From Paraprevotella sp. (lineage in GTDB: Bacteria > Bacteroidota > Bacteroidia > Bacteroidales > Bacteroidaceae): a DNA stretch of 51,579 nt. Shown here piece by piece: positions 47,374-51,579 of the stretch. Position 1 is the stretch's first letter; the number at the start of each line of letters is the position of its first letter. The stretch lies in NCBI GenBank assembly GCA_017937925.1, contig JAGBCQ010000028.1, positions 1 to 51,579 of the forward strand, given 5' to 3'. The notes below the pieces were generated by a model. That model ran no database searches. It was not told the DNA's origin and saw nothing but the letters and a program-made list of their open reading frames with translations. The translations under genes and the position numbers were made by a program.

Positions 47374-48361
47374 TTTAATGCCTCGAATTGTTGAGGTTGA
47401 GAATCTCTTGTTGGCTTATTATAAAGCAAGACGAGGAAAACAAAGTAAGGAACCTGTAATTCATTATTCAAAAAACCTCTATTCAAATATATTGAAGTTG
47501 AGGGAAGAGTTGTGTAATGAATCTTATGTAGTGGGTCGTTACCATTATTTTAAAATATTTGATCCAAAGGAAAGACAGATATGTGCCGCATCTTTTCAAG
47601 AACGTGTTATACATCATGCTGTCATAAATGTTTGTAAACAACGTTTTGAATCTAATTTAATTTACGATACTTACGCCTCAAGAGAGGGTAAGGGTGTATA
47701 TGCCGCTATTGATAGGGCTAAATATGGATTAAGTAAATATCCTTATGTTGTTAAGCTTGACGTACGAAAATTCTTTGACTCTGTATCTCATGATGTTTTA
47801 AAAAAGCAGTTGTGTCATTTGTTTAAGGATAAAAAACTATTAAGACTTTTTGATTGTATAATAGATTCTTATGAAACAGAACCCAATAAGGGGATTCCTA
47901 TAGGAAATCTTACAAGTCAATATTTTGCCAATCTCTATTTATCTCAGTTGGATCATTATATAAAAGAGGTATTACACGTACCCGTTTATGTCCGATATAT
48001 GGACGATATGTTATTATTTGCTACGGATAGAGCCATGATAAAAAAATACATGGTGGAAGTTTTGAATTATGTAAATGATGTACTTTTTTTGAATCTTAAA
48101 CCACCGCAAATTGTGCGTACATTAAATGGAGTTTCATTTCTTGGTTATTTAGTGCGTTCAGACAAAATCTTGCTGAACAGGCGTAGTAAGATAAGGTTTA
48201 AAAGGAAGATGATGCGTTATATTAAAAATGTTGATGAGGGTAAGTGGACCCAAAAACAATATATGCAGCATGTTATTCCGCTGATGGCTTTTGCTTGTAA
48301 AGCACGTACAAGGCGCTTACGAGAGACTATCTGTGCAACAATTGAGGGTAACAATCATTAA
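47357..48361 (+). CDS. DGR reverse transcriptase
   Basis: The 334-aa RT copies the template RNA with errors at adenines. The domains run in order: [20 protein letters not shown] (RT1-2 region), [20 protein letters not shown] (RT3), the DGR-typical [17 protein letters not shown] with SQ in place of the usual QG (RT4), the active site [11 protein letters not shown] (RT5), and [11 protein letters not shown] (RT7). MKRSSDLM at 47357 is the likely start; ATG 47378 is possible. It has no maturase or endonuclease domain, which argues against a group II intron. It looks AT-richer than flanking housekeeping genes. Confidence 0.96.
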   Translation: MKRSSDLMPRIVEVENLLLAYYKARRGKQSKEPVIHYSKNLYSNILKLREELCNESYVVGRYHYFKIFDPKERQICAASFQERVIHHAVINVCKQRFESNLIYDTYASREGKGVYAAIDRAKYGLSKYPYVVKLDVRKFFDSVSHDVLKKQLCHLFKDKKLLRLFDCIIDSYETEPNKGIPIGNLTSQYFANLYLSQLDHYIKEVLHVPVYVRYMDDMLLFATDRAMIKKYMVEVLNYVNDVLFLNLKPPQIVRTLNGVSFLGYLVRSDKILLNRRSKIRFKRKMMRYIKNVDEGKWTQKQYMQHVIPLMAFACKARTRRLRETICATIEGNNH

Positions 48362-48362
48362 G

Positions 48363-48483
48363 AGGGTGCTTCGCGGCGGTAGTTGGAACAACAAAGCTAG
48401 TAACTGTCGTGTTTCTAATCGTAACTATAACACACCTTCCAACCGTAACAACAATACCGGTTTTCGTGTTGTTTGCCTCCCTT
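48363..48483 (+). repeat. DGR template repeat (TR)
   Basis: It starts 1 nt after the RT stop and copies the 3' end of the target gene in the same frame. It contains 30 adenines in 121 nt, many in AAC/AAT codons (for example TGGAACAACAAAGCTAGT), the codons that give most amino acids after A mutation. An open frame running through it (48291-48509) is not a gene. Confidence 0.95.
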
Positions 48484-48564
48484 TAGCTCAGTTTGGATGG
48501 ATCTCCTAATTGAACAGATTGTTGTCCGTTCTCTTTGAAGAGAAAAAAGGATGGGGAAACCCTA

Positions 48565-48609
48565 AAAAAGAGGTGTTAGTAAACGAATCAGTTGAAAGCT
48601 CCTCTTTTT
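48565..48609 (+). terminator. Probable terminator after the DGR
   Basis: AAAAAGAGG (48565-48573) pairs with CCTCTTTTT (48601-48609) across a 27-nt loop, ending in a T5 tract. Confidence 0.5.
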
Positions 48610-48674
48610 GACTTTCTTAATTATAGTAACGATAAAAAACTAACGTTTGTCTGTGTATTTCTATGTATTTATCG

Positions 48675-48682
48675 TAACTTTG
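48675..48682 (+). promoter_or_regulatory. -7 element TAACTTTG of map
   Basis: A perfect TAnnTTTG match 19 nt before the map ATG. Confidence 0.55.
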
Positions 48683-48701
48683 CAATGAAATCTTTAAGGT
48701 A

Positions 48702-49559
48702 ATGGTCAAAAGAATAAAAAGGAATTGGATAGTGCCTCAGGGTGTTGAACTGACGGAACTGGATAAAAAAGTGTTGGCATTTCAAGAGCAAGGTTGTTTG
48801 GTGCCAAAGAAAAGCTTGATTAAAACGGAAGAGCAGATAGAGGGGATTCGTCGAAGCGGATTGATAACAACCGGAGCGTTAGATCTTGTAGCGCAAGAAA
48901 TCCGTGCCGGTATGTCCACACAAGACATCAACGATATGGTGCATGACTATACCATAAAGCATGGAGGCATTCCGGCTCCACTTAACTATGAAGGATTTCC
49001 TAAGAGTGTATGTACTAGCGTTAATGAAGTGGTTTGTCATGGAATTCCCAGTGAATATGAAATATTAGAAGAGGGGGATATTATCAATGTAGATGTGACG
49101 ACCATTTTGGATGGGTATTACAGCGATGCCTCACGTATGTTCGTCATTGGACAGACTTCTGCCGAGAATCAAAAGTTGGTGGACGTGGCTAAGGAGTGTT
49201 TGGAAATAGGAATGAAAGCAGCCCAGCCATACGGATTTGTCGGTGATATAGGTTATGCCATTGAACGACATGCCAAAAAGAACGGATTTAGTGTAGTCCG
49301 GGATTTAAGCGGGCATGGTGTAGGATTGGAGTTTCATGAAGAACCGGATATCGACCATTATGGAAGAAGAGGTACAGGAATGTTGTTAGTTCCGGGCATG
49401 GTGTTCACTATTGAACCGATGATAAATATGGGCGATTGGAGAGTCTTTGTGGATGAGGATGATGATTGGACCGTTGTGACGGAGGATGAGTTGCCAAGTG
49501 CGCAGTGGGAGCATACATTCCTGATGACAGAACAAGGACTGGAAATTTTGACATATTGA
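48702..49559 (+). CDS. map: Methionine aminopeptidase type I
   Basis: The 285-aa enzyme removes the initiator methionine. Metal ligands are Asp in IINVDVTTILDGYYSDASRM (two Asp), His in LSGHGVGLEFHEEP, and two Glu in VFTIEPMINMG and AQWEHTFLMTEQG. An N-terminal extension of about 40 residues (IVPQGVELTELDKKVLAFQEQ) precedes the catalytic domain. The gene is translationally close to tsaD. Confidence 0.95.
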   Translation: MVKRIKRNWIVPQGVELTELDKKVLAFQEQGCLVPKKSLIKTEEQIEGIRRSGLITTGALDLVAQEIRAGMSTQDINDMVHDYTIKHGGIPAPLNYEGFPKSVCTSVNEVVCHGIPSEYEILEEGDIINVDVTTILDGYYSDASRMFVIGQTSAENQKLVDVAKECLEIGMKAAQPYGFVGDIGYAIERHAKKNGFSVVRDLSGHGVGLEFHEEPDIDHYGRRGTGMLLVPGMVFTIEPMINMGDWRVFVDEDDDWTVVTEDELPSAQWEHTFLMTEQGLEILTY

Positions 49560-49576
49560 TGATAGAACAAATGAAT

Positions 49577-50608
49577 ATGGCAGAAAAAGATATAATCATA
49601 TTAGGTATAGAGTCAAGTTGTGACGATACGTCAGCAGCTGTTATCAAAAACGGTGTTTTACTCAGTAATGTAACAGCGAGTCAAGCTGTTCATGAAGCGT
49701 ATGGTGGTGTTGTTCCCGAATTGGCGTCGCGTGCACATCAGCAAAATATAGTACCGGTAGTGGATCAAGCCTTAAAGAAAGCCGGTGTAACGAAGGAAGA
49801 TTTGTCGGCTGTGGCGTTTACAAGAGGTCCGGGATTGATGGGGTCTTTGCTTGTAGGAGTTTCGTTTGCCAAAGGGTTTGCCCGCTCTTTGGGTATCCCG
49901 ATGATAGAAGTCAATCATTTGCAAGGTCATGTGTTAGCACATTTTATTAAACAAAATGAAGATGATAATCATCAACCGGAATATCCATTCTTGTGCTTGT
50001 TGGTAAGTGGAGGAAATTCACAAATTATATTGGTTAAGGCATACAATGATATGGAAGTGTTAGGGCAGACCATTGACGATGCCGCCGGCGAAGCGATAGA
50101 CAAATGTTCGAAGGTGATGGGATTAGGTTATCCGGGCGGTCCTATTATTGACAAACTTGCCCGCATGGGCAATCCTGAGGCTTTCAAATTTGCCAAGCCC
50201 AATATACCCGGTTATGATTACAGTTTCAGTGGTCTCAAGACTTCTTTTCTGTATTCTTTAAGAGATTGGTTGAAAGAAGATCCTGACTTTATTGAACATC
50301 ACAAAGAGGATTTGGCGGCGTCGTTGGAAAATACCATCGTGGAGATTTTAATGAAGAAATTACGTTTGGCTGCCAAGGACTTAAAAATAAAACAGGTTGC
50401 TGTGGCCGGTGGTGTTTCTGCCAATAATGGATTGCGTAACGCATTTCATCAATATGCCAAAAAATATGGTTGGACGATTTTTATTCCGCCATTCGGTTAT
50501 ACGACCGATAATGCTGCTATGATTGCTATAACGGGTTATTATAAATTTATGGACAATGATTTTTGTACCATAGATTTGCCGGCGTATTCAAGAGTGACTT
50601 TAAAATAA
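49577..50608 (+). CDS. tsaD: tRNA t6A37 threonylcarbamoyltransferase TsaD
   Basis: The product is about 343 aa and transfers the threonylcarbamoyl group made by TsaC to A37 of ANN-reading tRNAs. It has ILGIESSCDDTSAAVI, the metal motif VNHLQGHVLAHF, the phosphate loop LCLLVSGGNSQIIL and GVSANNGLRNAF. The start is uncertain: ATG 49559 overlaps the map stop by one base, 49571 and 49577 also exist; 49577 matches homologues best. The TsaB/E partners are not in the window. Confidence 0.95.
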   Translation: MAEKDIIILGIESSCDDTSAAVIKNGVLLSNVTASQAVHEAYGGVVPELASRAHQQNIVPVVDQALKKAGVTKEDLSAVAFTRGPGLMGSLLVGVSFAKGFARSLGIPMIEVNHLQGHVLAHFIKQNEDDNHQPEYPFLCLLVSGGNSQIILVKAYNDMEVLGQTIDDAAGEAIDKCSKVMGLGYPGGPIIDKLARMGNPEAFKFAKPNIPGYDYSFSGLKTSFLYSLRDWLKEDPDFIEHHKEDLAASLENTIVEILMKKLRLAAKDLKIKQVAVAGGVSANNGLRNAFHQYAKKYGWTIFIPPFGYTTDNAAMIAITGYYKFMDNDFCTIDLPAYSRVTLK

Positions 50609-50620
50609 TAAAGAGTGTGT

Positions 50621-51106
50621 ATGGATGCGGCTTTGATAAAACTCTCGCAAGAGATTGGTGAATTGCTTAAATCCCAAAAACTCACCCTTAGCACGGCGGA
50701 AAGTTGTACGGCGGGAAGAATTGCGGCGGCCATTACTGCAGTATCAGGTAGTTCGATGTATTTTAACGGTAGTGTAGTCAGTTATTGTAATGAAATAAAA
50801 CGAAATGTATTGGGCGTTTCCGATGAACTTTTAGAAACAAAGGGTGCTGTTTCAAAAGAAGTGGCTTGTGCAATGCATGAAGGCATCTTAAAGGTGATGA
50901 ATACAGATTGTGCGATTGCTATTACCGGTTTTGCGGGTCCTTTAGGAGGCAAAGAAGCACCGGTAGGAACGATATGGATTGTTGTAGGAAATAAAAAAGA
51001 TGCCAGAGTAAAATTGTTGCAAGTTGATAAGGAAAGAGAAGAAAACCTTACTGAAGCGACAATTTCTGCTCTCCAACTTCTCCTGAACTTCTTAAAAAAC
51101 GCTTAG
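50621..51106 (+). CDS. pncC: Nicotinamide-nucleotide amidohydrolase (CinA C-terminal type)
   Basis: The 161-aa enzyme deamidates nicotinamide mononucleotide in NAD salvage. The signature TLSTAESCTAGRIAAAIT with the catalytic Ser, YFNGSVVSYCNEIKRNVLG, and IAITGFAGPLGGKEAPVGT are CinA-C motifs. The N-terminal CinA (MoaB-like) domain is absent. GTG 50615 is in frame but ATG 50621 is preferred. It follows tsaD by 12 nt. Confidence 0.93.
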   Translation: MDAALIKLSQEIGELLKSQKLTLSTAESCTAGRIAAAITAVSGSSMYFNGSVVSYCNEIKRNVLGVSDELLETKGAVSKEVACAMHEGILKVMNTDCAIAITGFAGPLGGKEAPVGTIWIVVGNKKDARVKLLQVDKEREENLTEATISALQLLLNFLKNA

Positions 51107-51163
51107 CACAAAAAATAAAGTGATTTTTTAGCAAAAATACTTGTAGGTTTGGATTTTAAGCCT

Positions 51164-51171
51164 TAAATTTG
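51164..51171 (+). promoter_or_regulatory. -7 element TAAATTTG of rpmB
   Basis: TAAATTTG with TTG at 51141-51143 (20-nt spacer) precedes the L28 gene by 49 nt. A ribosome-binding-like AAGGAAG lies before the ATG. Confidence 0.55.
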
Positions 51172-51220
51172 CACCCTGTTTGAAGGAAGCTAATAGAAAT
51201 TATCAAAAAGGAAGATAGAA

Positions 51221-51481
51221 ATGTCTAAGATTTGTCAAATTACCGGAAAAAAAGCCATGATTGGCAACAACGTTTCTCATTCAAAGCGTCGTACAAAAAG
51301 ACACTTTAATGTAAACTTGTTTACTAAGAAGTTCTACTATGTAGAGCAGGATTGCTGGATTAGCCTGAACATTAGTGCTGCTGGTCTGCGCTATATTAAT
51401 AAGGTAGGCCTTGATGCTGCGTTGGTAAATGCGGTTGAAAAAGGTTATTGTGATTGGAAAAGCATTAAAGTAATTGCTTAA
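51221..51481 (+). CDS. rpmB: 50S ribosomal protein L28
   Basis: The 86-aa ribosomal protein begins [20 protein letters not shown] and has [20 protein letters not shown], standard L28 text for the phylum. It is followed 18 nt later by L33, the usual rpmB-rpmG order. Confidence 0.97.
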   Translation: MSKICQITGKKAMIGNNVSHSKRRTKRHFNVNLFTKKFYYVEQDCWISLNISAAGLRYINKVGLDAALVNAVEKGYCDWKSIKVIA

Positions 51482-51499
51482 TAAAAGGAGAAAAGACTT

Positions 51500-51579
51500 A
51501 TGGCAAAAAAGGCTAAAGGCAATAGAGTGCAGGTAATACTTGAATGCACTGAAATGAAAGAAAGCGGTCTTCCCGGAAC
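51500..51579 (+). CDS. rpmG: 50S ribosomal protein L33, 5' part (runs off window)
   Basis: The 26 codons visible read MAKKAKGNRVQVILECTEMK and on into KESGLPG, the L33 N-terminus. An AAAGGAG site (51484-51490) precedes the ATG at 51500. The window ends inside the gene. Confidence 0.94.
   Translation, partial: MAKKAKGNRVQVILECTEMKESGLPG

Noticed and set aside
47357-48361. RT as part of a group II intron or retron
   Set aside because: There is no maturase or endonuclease domain and no intron domain V-like or msr/msd structure noticed. The SQ motif, the TR and the VR identify a DGR.
48291-48509. 72-codon open frame after the RT encoding an FGE-like C-terminus
   Set aside because: It is the template repeat read in the same frame as the target. 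It has no start context of its own and is explained by the DGR.
48529-48555. Small hairpin TTCTCTT/AAGAGAA after the TR
   Set aside because: The stem is short with almost no loop; I cannot separate it from chance in this A-rich stretch.
44271-48609. The DGR as an element integrated at tRNA-Glu
   Set aside because: No copy of the tRNA 3' end is visible downstream of the DGR, and no integrase gene is present.

Overview
The window looks like a chromosome segment of a Bacteroidota member, order Bacteroidales and probably Prevotellaceae-like. The evidence is the repeated TAnnTTTG promoter element (with an upstream TTTG/TTG about 19-20 nt away), the near absence of Shine-Dalgarno sites, a short primary sigma factor of about 286 aa, an archaeal-type prolyl-tRNA synthetase, and several Bacteroidota-restricted families (DUF4468, DUF4924, DUF5103, putative porin, BspA-type leucine-rich repeats, BlaR-like M56 peptidase with a TonB C-terminus). 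The species cannot be named from the sequence alone.

Layout. 1-4.1 kb: the 3' end of a macroglobulin-like/TonB-plug outer-membrane protein, a membrane protein of unknown function and a secreted LRR protein. 4.1-4.4 kb: a palindrome-rich intergenic repeat. 4.5-10 kb: porin, a small membrane protein, DUF4468, riboflavin synthase, YihY. 10-13 kb: RNase P RNA, HtrA protease, RpoD. 13.2-15.7 kb: a secreted unknown, then a compact HPr-kinase-like / S26 peptidase / PqqD cassette and a YjbR protein. 15.7-21 kb: TRIC channel, hydroxyacid dehydrogenase, DUF5103, a DUF1460 amidase-like enzyme, MtgA and an OmpA lipoprotein. 21-30 kb: ProS, then a long minus-strand run with Fmt, ClC, TsaC, RF3, RmlD, DUF4924 and LysE. 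30-33 kb: ROK kinase, a zeta-toxin-like kinase with an overlapping small partner, TrhA, TrmD. 33.3-35.4 kb: a BlaI/BlaR-like pair with visible CTAA-N4-TTAG operators and a 22-bp tandem repeat. 35.4-44 kb: BaiN-type flavoprotein, LigA, DapA, TPR protein, RidA, zinc peptidase, Ca2+/Na+ antiporter. 44.2-44.4 kb: tRNA-Ser(GCT) and tRNA-Glu(CTC).

The most notable locus is 44.7-48.6 kb, a complete diversity-generating retroelement (DGR). A secreted protein with a C-terminal formylglycine-enzyme/C-type-lectin-like fold ends in a variable repeat (46703-46823). An HRDC-type accessory gene and a reverse transcriptase with the DGR IGxxxSQ-type motif and YMDD follow. The template repeat (48363-48483) begins 1 nt after the RT stop. 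Of 121 aligned positions, 18 differ and 17 of those fall on template adenines (17 of 30 A, against 1 of 91 non-A). Upstream, a 150-bp segment is bounded by 27-nt inverted repeats and holds a canonical promoter that points away from the operon. This looks like a phase-variable promoter caught in the OFF orientation, so the locus may combine on/off switching with targeted hypermutation.

The right end (48.7-51.6 kb) is housekeeping: Map, TsaD, PncC, L28 and the start of L33.
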